From the IMG/VR virus record IMGVR_UViG_3300025128_000026, positions 1 through 64,000 of that record: a stretch of 64,000 nucleotides of DNA. The stretch is one strand, 5' to 3'. Below the pieces are notes generated by a model that had not been told where the DNA came from, did no database searches, and worked only from the letters and a program-made list of their open reading frames with translations. Both the position numbers and the translations under genes were made by a program. Shown in pieces: positions 1-6,397 of the stretch. The number at the start of each line of letters is the position of its first letter. Positions within the stretch are counted from its first letter, which is position 1. The DNA comes from a virus.

Positions 1-429
1 ATAATCAAAGACACCAACCAAATCGGTCGCCCCCGCATACAAGTTTGGATAAAATAAAGTCACCTCAGATCCCCATATCTCACCCATGTCGCAAAGTCCC
101 TTGTCGATTATCACTTGAGCCATGTCACCTGCCACCTGACCCTCGTCTGTTAGATCCATGTGACCCGCCCCAAGAATATGTCTCTCTAAATGCAAGTGCA
201 TATTTGTACCTCTGCTTGCTGAACTATCCTTTATTCGTTCGGCCTCAGTTTCACCGACCCTTGCTTTCCATCTGGCCAAACTTTCTTTCTTCTCGTCACT
301 CTGAGTTTCAGAAAGAATAGTAGTTACACTCGGTAATTTTTCTTCGTTCAAGGCATAGTGTCGTTGACCTTTAATTAGTTCTCTTTGACTTTTAGGATAG
401 TTAAATTTTTTATTCCATTTAAAACTCAA
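1..429 (-). CDS. PD-(D/E)XK exonuclease (Cas4/RecB-like), copy A, cut by window edge
   Basis: The first 143 codons of a nuclease whose C-terminus lies beyond base 1. It begins at a TTG (427-429) that overlaps the end of the 101-aa gene. It aligns from its first residue with the complete exonuclease at 60712-61395, roughly two thirds identical, sharing LPSVTTIL, RWKARVGE, ASRGTNMH, DLTDEGQVAGDMAQVIIDKG and YAGATDLVGV. The catalytic D-x-K part known from the complete copy would lie off the window. By family analogy it degrades or resects DNA during replication or recombination. The gene is edge-truncated, not demonstrably broken. Confidence 0.85.
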   Translation of the reverse strand, partial: MSFKWNKKFNYPKSQRELIKGQRHYALNEEKLPSVTTILSETQSDEKKESLARWKARVGETEAERIKDSSASRGTNMHLHLERHILGAGHMDLTDEGQVAGDMAQVIIDKGLCDMGEIWGSEVTLFYPNLYAGATDLVGVFDY

Positions 430-724
430 TTCCAATTACCATTCCTTTCTTTCCACCTTTCTCGATTGCAGGTGCAATAAATAATTTATCTTTTTTATAT
501 CTTAACATTGGTACAACATCAGCGTAGGTATAACCCGTAACTAATCCAAGTTCAAATCCATTATGTTCCAACCCGACATAAGCAGATATATTATCCTCAC
601 TATTGTAGTAAACACCTGATATCATAGCATCTTTTTGACAACGTGCGTGTGGGTGTATCGAGTTATAATTACCTTCTAATCCTAAATGCATCGACAAAGC
701 TAACATTAAACTAAGGCAATTCAT
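419..724 (-). CDS. Small secreted protein, copy A (101 aa)
   Basis: The N-terminus is hydrophobic (MNCLSLMLALSMHLGL) like a signal peptide. It is followed by an HPHARC segment and beta-rich stretches (SAYVGLEHNGFELGLVTGY) that could form a small barrel or periplasmic domain. 94 of 101 residues match the copy at 61385-61690. The start codon overlaps the stop of the upstream 866-aa gene (ATGA), so the two are translationally coupled, and its end overlaps the exonuclease start. The family is common in marine phages by recollection, but its function is unknown. Confidence 0.8.
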   Translation of the reverse strand: MNCLSLMLALSMHLGLEGNYNSIHPHARCQKDAMISGVYYNSEDNISAYVGLEHNGFELGLVTGYTYADVVPMLRYKKDKLFIAPAIEKGGKKGMVIGIEF

Positions 725-3321
725 TTTATATCGTCCGTTGTTTTTAATTCTATATTTAATTTTCGAGCCGCCTCAACAGATTTAAAGGTATATCTCGTAG
801 AAGTTATAATCATTTTATCAATAATACAATCCTCTAAATCTTTTTTCTCTAACTCAACGGATCCTTCTAACTCTCTAACGACATCAGCACCAATAGGATT
901 ACCAGATTCGATTGGGTGTTTGCATTGCACAAATAAACGAGAACCATCTTTTTTAACGGCTCTAATATCGATACCACCGTCATAATTATTTCTTTTGTAA
1001 ACTTCATAGCCTAATTTTTTAATATACTCACCGCAATATTCTTCAAAATCAGCAGGGCTAATATCTGCAATGTCTCGGTGTTGTTTAAATTCACTATCAG
1101 GACAATATAAAAGTCCGTTTAAGGATCTAGTTCTATATTTAATTTGCCTTTGGGTCATACCACTTCGACCCCAAACAGATTCTTTAACAAAAGTATAATT
1201 CTCAGGAATATAAACACCATTGCTTTCTGCTAAAACTAATTGTGCTTTAGAAGGTTTCATGCCCTTTGGTAATCTTCGTACGTGCGCCCGTCTTTCACCA
1301 GAAAACTTTCTACTTTCATTAAAAAAAACTTTTTCTCGTTTTCTTTGCTCTGCATCTGGATTAGTTCGGTACTTTACTCTTGGTAAATAAATAATTCTTT
1401 TAACATTAGACTTAACACCAGTTGGCACTCTACGACCTCTGTAAGCCATTGTTCTATCTCTTTCAATCAAAACCTTCCAATCCCTGATACATGACGCTAG
1501 TTTCACGTACAATCGGTCAAACATATTTTTTAAATTATCAGGATCATCAAATATTTGTTTTCGATTAACTAACCAATATCTAAACTCACTTTCTCTTTTA
1601 CAATACAATTCAGATAAATACCTGTCGTTTTCGTCATGTAAAAATATGTGTATAAAGTCCTCAGTTTCAATAAAACGAGCGTATCGAAGATTAGTGTCGT
1701 CTTGTAATTCTACACAAGCGTTGTAGGGTATTAACAATCCTGTTTCTTGGCTCATGGCCTCATTTAAAATTAAAGATACTTTTTCTTTAACGTCCGGGTC
1801 AAGCTCGTACGTTTCATTGTATCTTGTGCTTTGATGTGGCACAAAACGAAACTCTTCAAAATGTTCCCATAAATTATTTTTATTAAAAATCTCACCTTTT
1901 TCTAAAAACAATGGATAATCTTTGTCACTTAAAAAATTATGTGCAAGAGAAAAATAGTCTGCGTATTTCCAATAATACAAACAATCTATTTGTGTAGCAC
2001 CATCAACAGACACAGAGGTTCCTTTTTCTGTAAAGTTGTGCATATAGAATAAATCTAAAAATACATCAACCAAAGTATGTGAGCTAAATTCATTTTCTTG
2101 TTTCTTAGCATATGAATAGCCATATAATTTTTGTTTAATAGATCTAGATTGATTTAAAAATTTAGTATTATCTGAGTTTAGTTCTTCAAACAGAACAATA
2201 GATATATCCTCTGTATTTTTACAATTTAAAAAAGGCTCTATGAATTCTTCCATGCTATCATCAGATTCTTTTTTATTTTTTAAAAAAGTGTTCATCATAT
2301 TAATAAAACCAACTGCTTTAGCTACAAATGAAAACGTATAACTTGACTTTAATAAATCTAATTTATTTACGTTTCTTAACTTATTAAAAGAATACTCATT
2401 AAATTTATCTTCGTTTATTAAATTAGAACCCTCATTGGATTTTTTAGTTTGATCATAATTAAAATCAATATAATCAAATACTCCGTTCATCTCCGCAATG
2501 TCATCATTAAAATTTTTAGGTAAAGACCTGTAAATATTTAAAGCATACTCATCATCTCGTTTTACTGCGGCCTCTAGTATTGAGATTAAGTTATCGTTCT
2601 TTCTTAAATGTATTTTATAAACTTTATTTTTATAGGCTTTTGTAAATGCCATATAAATTGTAATACCTTCTTTATACTCAAGAAATTGTTTGGCTATTTC
2701 TTTATTTATAAAATAAGTTTTATCACCCATACGAAGTATCGGTTCAAGTATGTTATTATCTTTTAACCCTTTATCAACGTATTGATACAAACAAAAAAAG
2801 TGTGCGCCTTTTGGATTGTCGTCTCTTACGATTAGAAAACCATTTTTGTATGGTGTGACCACTTCACCATATCTACTTTTTCTAGAATTTTTTATTAAAG
2901 AGTAATCAATCTCCTCAGTAAAAGGTACACCTATGTCTTTTATAGTTGAATCAAACTTTTGATCTACGAACCCATTAAGAAGATCTAATTTAAAACCACA
3001 CAGTTGGTGCATGGTGTTAAAATTACCACCCAAATTAAAATTAACGATATTGCAATCTGGTTTTAGTTTATAATCGTAAAAAGGCTCCAACTTTTCTTTT
3101 TCAATTTTTTGTGTACGATTAACCGTATCAATAGCGGCAATCCTTGCCGCTTGATCCATGCCCCTTGAATCTTTTAAAATTTCTTTAGTAGGTAGTTTCT
3201 TGTGAAGCTCACTAACTTTTTCTTTGTAAGAACTTTCATCAATTTCATTATTATCATAACTTCTTGATAAATCATTTTTATCTCTTGAGTATTGTTTGTA
3301 AGTATAACTTTCTTGTGACAT
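721..3321 (-). CDS. 866-aa protein with C-terminal Mrr-type PD-(D/E)XK nuclease domain
   Basis: The last ~115 residues match the restriction-endonuclease-like Mrr fold: FEEYCGEYIKKLGYEV, then GGIDIRA with the catalytic Asp, and LFVQCKH with the Q-x-K pair, then a helix ending in a KMIITS strand. Before it lies a basic segment (RRAHVRRLPKGMKPS, YTFVKESVWGRSG) that could bind nucleic acid. The first ~620 residues have no recognisable domain. The gene sits exactly between the LAGLIDADG gene and the 101-aa gene, which are adjacent in copy B, so it is an insertion or was lost there. It could be an exclusion or host-directed nuclease or a selfish gene. The nuclease call is firm, the role unknown. 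Confidence 0.8.
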   Translation of the reverse strand: MSQESYTYKQYSRDKNDLSRSYDNNEIDESSYKEKVSELHKKLPTKEILKDSRGMDQAARIAAIDTVNRTQKIEKEKLEPFYDYKLKPDCNIVNFNLGGNFNTMHQLCGFKLDLLNGFVDQKFDSTIKDIGVPFTEEIDYSLIKNSRKSRYGEVVTPYKNGFLIVRDDNPKGAHFFCLYQYVDKGLKDNNILEPILRMGDKTYFINKEIAKQFLEYKEGITIYMAFTKAYKNKVYKIHLRKNDNLISILEAAVKRDDEYALNIYRSLPKNFNDDIAEMNGVFDYIDFNYDQTKKSNEGSNLINEDKFNEYSFNKLRNVNKLDLLKSSYTFSFVAKAVGFINMMNTFLKNKKESDDSMEEFIEPFLNCKNTEDISIVLFEELNSDNTKFLNQSRSIKQKLYGYSYAKKQENEFSSHTLVDVFLDLFYMHNFTEKGTSVSVDGATQIDCLYYWKYADYFSLAHNFLSDKDYPLFLEKGEIFNKNNLWEHFEEFRFVPHQSTRYNETYELDPDVKEKVSLILNEAMSQETGLLIPYNACVELQDDTNLRYARFIETEDFIHIFLHDENDRYLSELYCKRESEFRYWLVNRKQIFDDPDNLKNMFDRLYVKLASCIRDWKVLIERDRTMAYRGRRVPTGVKSNVKRIIYLPRVKYRTNPDAEQRKREKVFFNESRKFSGERRAHVRRLPKGMKPSKAQLVLAESNGVYIPENYTFVKESVWGRSGMTQRQIKYRTRSLNGLLYCPDSEFKQHRDIADISPADFEEYCGEYIKKLGYEVYKRNNYDGGIDIRAVKKDGSRLFVQCKHPIESGNPIGADVVRELEGSVELEKKDLEDCIIDKMIITSTRYTFKSVEAARKLNIELKTTDDIK

Positions 3322-3334
3322 ATATTTCTTTCTA

Positions 3335-3784
3335 TTATTCTAAGCTCATTATCTCCTTATATTTTTTAAAATCAACAACTTTATCATTCATTAGAATTTC
3401 TTTTGAATAATGTTCTATAATTTTTTGTACGCCCGGTAACTTAACGTGTGCAAAAGGCCAAATTAATTTACAAACGTAATAGGCATCTCTAAACTGACAA
3501 CGCCAACGCCACTGTTTTTTCCAACCAACAGTATATTTTGTTCGATATCTTTTCTCACCAAGTGTTCCAACACCCAATACTTCGTGTAACCAAATCAAAA
3601 CAGATTTATCTGTCATTGCTATTTCCATTCTAATAGACCAAGTTGGATATGCTTTCTTTTGTCCCTTTCGTTTACGCATGTATTGTTTGTAAGTGATACA
3701 ACCCTCGCCATCAAATAAACCTGCGATGTAGGCTATATCTAATTGATCACTCACGTTCAAATCCACCGTAGATACCCGCACCAA
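3335..3784 (-). CDS. LAGLIDADG-family homing-type endonuclease, copy A
   Basis: It carries one IAYIAGLFDGEGCI motif near the N-terminus, with the acidic metal-binding residues of single-motif LAGLIDADG enzymes, which act as dimers. Aromatic and basic residues (WKKQWRWRCQFRD) and a WPFAHVKLPGVQKIIEHY tail follow. It is paralogous to 61687-62121. It is free-standing, with no intron visible around it. The outermost in-frame start is a TTG at 3784; an internal GTG just before the SDQLDIAY segment is an alternative start, so the N-terminus is uncertain. Confidence 0.82.
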   Translation of the reverse strand: MVRVSTVDLNVSDQLDIAYIAGLFDGEGCITYKQYMRKRKGQKKAYPTWSIRMEIAMTDKSVLIWLHEVLGVGTLGEKRYRTKYTVGWKKQWRWRCQFRDAYYVCKLIWPFAHVKLPGVQKIIEHYSKEILMNDKVVDFKKYKEIMSLE

Positions 3785-3795
3785 TATTTATCATA

Positions 3796-3993
3796 TCAGT
3801 TGTGCTCAGTGCGCAGTGACTTAAGCAAAGGGTGAGAATCAAAATACTCATCAAATTCCTTATCATGTATTTCTCCTTTCGAATTACAAATAGTGCATTG
3901 CATCACCACATCATTCGCAGGGTTTTCGGACTTGTGTGTTTTAACAAATCCGTTACCTTGACAATTAGGACAGATCTTTTTTGGATCCGTCAT
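3796..3993 (-). CDS. Small double-CxxC zinc-ribbon protein, copy A (65 aa)
   Basis: Two CxxC pairs (CPNCQGNG and CTICNSKG) resemble one DnaJ-type zinc module, so the protein probably binds one Zn ion. The C-terminus is acidic and aromatic (DEYFDSHPLLKSL). Its ATG lies inside the end of the upstream 50-aa gene, a 29-bp overlap seen also in copy B (62317-62502). It belongs to the early minus-strand operon starting near 4290. Function unknown; a small nucleic-acid or protein adaptor is plausible. Confidence 0.75.
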   Translation of the reverse strand: MTDPKKICPNCQGNGFVKTHKSENPANDVVMQCTICNSKGEIHDKEFDEYFDSHPLLKSLRTEHN

Positions 3994-4117
3994 CTTTTTT
4001 TGTCTCGACTGGTTTTAATGATGCTAACATTGCTATGTGTTGTGCAACTTCACCGTACGGTCTTTGCCACATATATTGTAATAATTGTTTTCTTTGTTCT
4101 TCAGTCAACGTAAACAT
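3965..4117 (-). CDS. Conserved 50-aa early protein, copy A
   Basis: The reading frame starts at an ATG sharing bases with the stop of the ribbon-helix-helix gene (TAATG) and ends inside the zinc-ribbon gene. It begins MFTLTEEQRKQLLQYMWQRP and has a lysine-rich tail. 47 of 50 residues match the copy at 62474-62626, and both overlaps are conserved, which supports it as a real gene despite its size. I recognise no domain. Confidence 0.7.
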   Translation of the reverse strand: MFTLTEEQRKQLLQYMWQRPYGEVAQHIAMLASLKPVETKKDDGSKKDLS

Positions 4118-4290
4118 TATTTCTCCTTCATTTTTCCGTTAAGTTTCTTTTTCTTTTCGTTTGCAATACATTCAATAGTCTTAGATATGGACAGTTTTGC
4201 GTCAGGCAATAATACCTTCGACAACTCTTCTAAAACCCTGTATGTTTCTTTTGGAAGAGAAACGTTTCTATACTTTGTTATATCGGTCAT
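4117..4290 (-). CDS. Ribbon-helix-helix-like DNA-binding protein, copy A (57 aa)
   Basis: The pattern of a short strand (YRNVSLPKETY), a helix (RVLEELSKVL), then LSISKTIECIANEKKKK fits the MetJ/Arc/CopG ribbon-helix-helix fold in size and layout. Such proteins bind palindromic operators as dimers. It is the first gene after the minus-strand promoter at 4318-4345, so autoregulation of that divergent promoter is a reasonable inference. The paralogue is at 62626-62799. I infer the fold from the sequence pattern only. Confidence 0.65.
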   Translation of the reverse strand: MTDITKYRNVSLPKETYRVLEELSKVLLPDAKLSISKTIECIANEKKKKLNGKMKEK

Positions 4291-4312
4291 ACTTTCCTTT
4301 CATTTATTAATA

Positions 4313-4345
4313 TTGATAATATAGGAGATTAATATTAAAAGTCAA
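4313..4345. promoter_or_regulatory. Face-to-face divergent promoters, copy A
   Basis: Minus strand: TTGACT (4340-4345), 16 nt, TATATT (4318-4323), driving the ribbon-helix-helix operon. Plus strand: TTGATA (4313-4318), 17 nt, TAAAAG (4336-4341), driving the 72-aa gene whose ATG follows 3 nt later. The two promoters occupy the same DNA, so only one polymerase could bind at a time. The arrangement recurs at 16986-17018, 59645-59677 and 62829-62856. Confidence 0.6.
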
Positions 4346-4563
4346 TGATTAAATATGTTTTAATAATGATTATTTGTAGCGGAATACCTGGTAATGAATG
4401 TAGACCTATACCAGTGCCCATCTCTGAGTTTGATGAATACCATAAATGTATTATATATGGATATGATTATTCTAGTACAATGTTAAAATCATTAAATCCG
4501 ATGACTATTAATGAATTTGAAATGTTTACTGCTTTTGATTGTAAAGAACAAACTACAACTTAA
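4345..4563 (+). CDS. Small secreted Cys-containing protein, copy A (72 aa)
   Basis: A hydrophobic N-terminus (MIKYVLIMIICSG) is followed by PGNECRPIPVPISEFDEY and a conserved FTAFDCKEQTTT tail; the cysteines could form a disulphide after export. 65 of 72 residues match 62856-63074. It is one of very few plus-strand genes and has almost no 5' leader, with ATG placed right after the putative -10 box. It overlaps the stop of the convergent gene ending at 4560. Function unknown. Confidence 0.72.
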   Translation: MIKYVLIMIICSGIPGNECRPIPVPISEFDEYHKCIIYGYDYSSTMLKSLNPMTINEFEMFTAFDCKEQTTT

Positions 4564-4772
4564 TAATTACAAATACAACCATATAAATCACCACTGCCAT
4601 CTTTCATCACATGAGCGTTAACAGGGTAATCGTAATATGTTGTTAGATGTAATCTAAGTATATCACAAAGATCAAAACAATCCATTTCACTTAATAACTC
4701 TATTCCCTCTGTCATTTCCTTTGTCACCTTTACTAAATGATAAAGTTCGTCTGTCAACAATATCAAATCCAT
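4560..4772 (-). CDS. Early protein ending in GCIC motif, copy A (70 aa)
   Basis: The start region (MDLILLTDELYHLV) lies within the end of the upstream gene, an 86-bp overlap. The body has CFDLCDILRLHLTTYY and ends GDLYGCICNY; the paired cysteines suggest metal binding or a disulphide. The copy at 63153-63344 shares CFDFCD, TTY and GCIC. It is the last of three strongly overlapping minus-strand genes. Function unknown. Confidence 0.6.
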   Translation of the reverse strand: MDLILLTDELYHLVKVTKEMTEGIELLSEMDCFDLCDILRLHLTTYYDYPVNAHVMKDGSGDLYGCICNY

Positions 4773-4875
4773 ATGCTACCTCTTTTATCTTTCTATACCA
4801 AAGTTCTTTATACTTTGGATCTTTTGTTTTGTTCCAAAGATTCGCTATCTTGTCCAAATTGTCTTGAGTATTCAC
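4687..4875 (-). CDS. Small early protein with GTG start, copy A (62 aa)
   Basis: I chose the GTG at 4873-4875 because the copy at 63277-63453 starts at the matching place (TTQDQLDK against NTQDNLDK) and a GGGGAAAC purine run precedes it; an ATG at 4920 would give a longer form. The centre NKTKDPKYKELWYRKIKEVAYG is conserved between copies. It overlaps the upstream gene by 68 bp and the downstream gene by 86 bp in other frames. Function unknown. Confidence 0.6.
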   Translation of the reverse strand: MNTQDNLDKIANLWNKTKDPKYKELWYRKIKEVAYGFDIVDRRTLSFSKGDKGNDRGNRVIK

Positions 4876-5038
4876 CGGTTTTGTTTCCCCATTCAATAAT
4901 TTTTTTAACATTTTTACCAACTATCTTTACGTCAACACCGTACCTCTTCCACGCTTTCTTCATTAAGTTTAGCTCTAAAACAAAATTAGTCCACTGTTTT
5001 TGATTAATACCCTCTATGTCTAAGACTAACTTCTTCAT
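4808..5038 (-). CDS. Conserved early protein, copy A (76 aa)
   Basis: It begins MKKLVLDIEGINQKQW and contains the stretch LELNLMKKAWKRYGVDVKI, nearly unchanged in the copy at 63392-63616. The first ~45 residues look like a small alpha/beta domain and the tail is polar. Its start overlaps the stop of the 55-aa gene (ATGA). Its last 23 codons are read in another frame as the start of the next gene. Function unknown. Confidence 0.68.
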   Translation of the reverse strand: MKKLVLDIEGINQKQWTNFVLELNLMKKAWKRYGVDVKIVGKNVKKIIEWGNKTGEYSRQFGQDSESLEQNKRSKV

Positions 5039-5202
5039 TTTTTTAATCGTTTCATTTCTTCGTACATTTTTTGTAGTTTAAACACACTACAATTTAAAAC
5101 AAAAAAAGCTATTTCATCTCTCATCTTTTTTTGCTCTTCATGAGCTTTCGCTTTATTTTCCGTTATGGACATATCTATGCCCCATTTAGTTTGATCTGTC
5201 AT
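5035..5202 (-). CDS. Small helical early protein, copy A (55 aa)
   Basis: It reads MTDQTKWGIDMSITENKAKA, then a charged helix and a C-terminal KLQKMYEEMKRLKK amphipathic helix around one cysteine (LNCSVF). It is first in the operon behind the promoter at 5223-5250. The copy at 63613-63780 has the same length and the same NCSV(F/Y) core. It is coupled to the next gene through an ATGA overlap. A small dimeric coiled protein is likely; no function is recognised. Confidence 0.68.
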   Translation of the reverse strand: MTDQTKWGIDMSITENKAKAHEEQKKMRDEIAFFVLNCSVFKLQKMYEEMKRLKK

Positions 5203-5222
5203 AATATCCCTTTCATAATTGT

Positions 5223-5250
5223 AGGATAATCATTTCAAGATGTTTGTCAA
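5223..5250 (-). promoter_or_regulatory. Sigma-70-like promoter of early module copy A
   Basis: Minus strand: TTGACA (5245-5250), 16 nt, TATCCT (5223-5228), about 20 nt before the ATG at 5202. The -10 lies within TAGGATAAT, a motif also seen in the promoters near 56.1 and 56.5 kb. Confidence 0.55.
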
Positions 5251-5385
5251 CTATTGTTTTCTTCCTTGACGATTGTAAGGTTTATGATCTCTTTTTTCTG
5301 ATTTTGATAGTCTTTTTTTATGTCTTCTTGGTCGTTTTCTAGGTTTTGGCCTTGGTGTAAAGTTTACAAATTTTTGTCTAGCCAC
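5251..5385 (-). CDS. Highly basic 44-aa protein with GTG start
   Basis: A GTG at 5383-5385 opens a 44-codon frame that begins (V)ARQKFVNFTPRPKPRKRP and is almost entirely Arg, Lys and Pro to the end. It overlaps the end of the zinc-ribbon gene by 8 bp. Its charge suggests RNA, DNA or ribosome binding. I recall similar tiny basic proteins in marine phages; function unknown. Confidence 0.6.
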   Translation of the reverse strand: MARQKFVNFTPRPKPRKRPRRHKKRLSKSEKRDHKPYNRQGRKQ

Positions 5386-5608
5386 GATTTTCTCTTAACC
5401 ATTGTTTGTCAGATTCATTTAATTTTAAATATCTGATTGAGCCATTGACGTGTTGTTTAGTGTCTGCCCCACAATTTGTACATCTATAAAAATCAGTGAC
5501 AATTGCAACCATAATTGCCTCTTCTTCACACTCTTCACAATGCCCATGAACAGTGTCAATTTTTGAAAAATTAAATTTTATTTTAGACAAGATCTTTTGC
5601 CTTTCCAA
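5378..5608 (-). CDS. Zinc-ribbon protein (76 aa)
   Basis: Four cysteines in two CxxC pairs (HCEECEEE and YRCTNCGAD) make a typical zinc ribbon. The C-terminus is polar (LKLNESDKQWLRENRG). Its start overlaps the endolysin gene's 3' end by 26 bp. Zinc ribbons of this size in phages often act in transcription or as adaptors, but nothing more specific is visible. Confidence 0.7.
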   Translation of the reverse strand: MERQKILSKIKFNFSKIDTVHGHCEECEEEAIMVAIVTDFYRCTNCGADTKQHVNGSIRYLKLNESDKQWLRENRG

Positions 5609-6059
5609 TCACAGGCTTGTATTTTGTTTTACCCTCTGATTTGTAGGCATGTAAAAATTGTTTTCTTGGTTGGTCGGTGGTATAACTACAATGTATCCAC
5701 CCACTGTTTGGCTCTCCTGGTGTATAAAACTCTAATATCAATTGGTCATATTCTAGGTTTTGATGAATCCAGTCAGCTAACTCAGCGTTGTCTGTGCCCA
5801 TACATTCGAAGTCTGCGGCCTCAGCTTTTGCATGTTGGCTGTTGATTGAGCTACCTATTTTTAGGCACAGCTGTTCGCTACGGAACCCTGACGTTACCTT
5901 GACTCTGCCGAAGTGGTCACGTACCGGCTGTAAAATATTTTCACAAAGTAATCTTAATTTTTCTATCTGCCCTGAGTTTGGATTGTTATTGATATCCAAA
6001 CGGATAGCGGTATCTGATTTAATTAACTCTTGAAGAGTGAAGTTACGTGAAAGATTCAT
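5583..6059 (-). CDS. M15-family peptidase endolysin
   Basis: 158 aa, matching peptidase M15_3: an N-terminal NFTLQELIKSDTA segment, VKVTSGFRSEQLC, the zinc ligands in QHAKAEAADFE (His, then Asp) and in GWIHCSY (His). This family cleaves peptidoglycan cross-bridges. It has no signal peptide, so export would need a holin. The upstream gene, ending where this starts, encodes a membrane-anchored coiled-coil protein that may help in lysis. Confidence 0.9.
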   Translation of the reverse strand: MNLSRNFTLQELIKSDTAIRLDINNNPNSGQIEKLRLLCENILQPVRDHFGRVKVTSGFRSEQLCLKIGSSINSQHAKAEAADFECMGTDNAELADWIHQNLEYDQLILEFYTPGEPNSGWIHCSYTTDQPRKQFLHAYKSEGKTKYKPVIGKAKDLV

Positions 6060-6397
6060 TATTGTGCTAATGGATTATCGCTCTTTGCTTTTAGTTCGTC
6101 TATTTGATTTTGTAATATTTGTATTGTTTTTTCGTTTACTAATATTTTAGTATGCCCGTGTTCTTCGTGTTTATGTTCACCAACTTTATGAGTGTGTGAT
6201 GTATCTGCATTTTCTAAAGCATTAACTTTTTCTTCTAACACTGCAATCTGTGAAGAAAAATCTATACCACCACTAGCACCTTCTAATGCATCTAGTTTAG
6301 TTACAATCTCCCCATACTTTACAAAGCCACCACCAATTGCTGCAATGACACCAAGTAAAGCTGCTACACCGGCTAATTGATTTTTAATCTTATCCAT
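6059..6397 (-). CDS. Membrane-anchored coiled-coil protein, possible lysis accessory
   Basis: 112 aa. One N-terminal hydrophobic segment (LAGVAALLGVIAAIGGGF) is followed by heptad-like coils around a histidine-rich stretch (HTHKVGEHKHEEHGH) that may bind metal. It directly precedes the endolysin, a place often held by holin or spanin genes, but single-TM topology with a long coil is not diagnostic. Confidence 0.6.
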   Translation of the reverse strand: MDKIKNQLAGVAALLGVIAAIGGGFVKYGEIVTKLDALEGASGGIDFSSQIAVLEEKVNALENADTSHTHKVGEHKHEEHGHTKILVNEKTIQILQNQIDELKAKSDNPLAQ

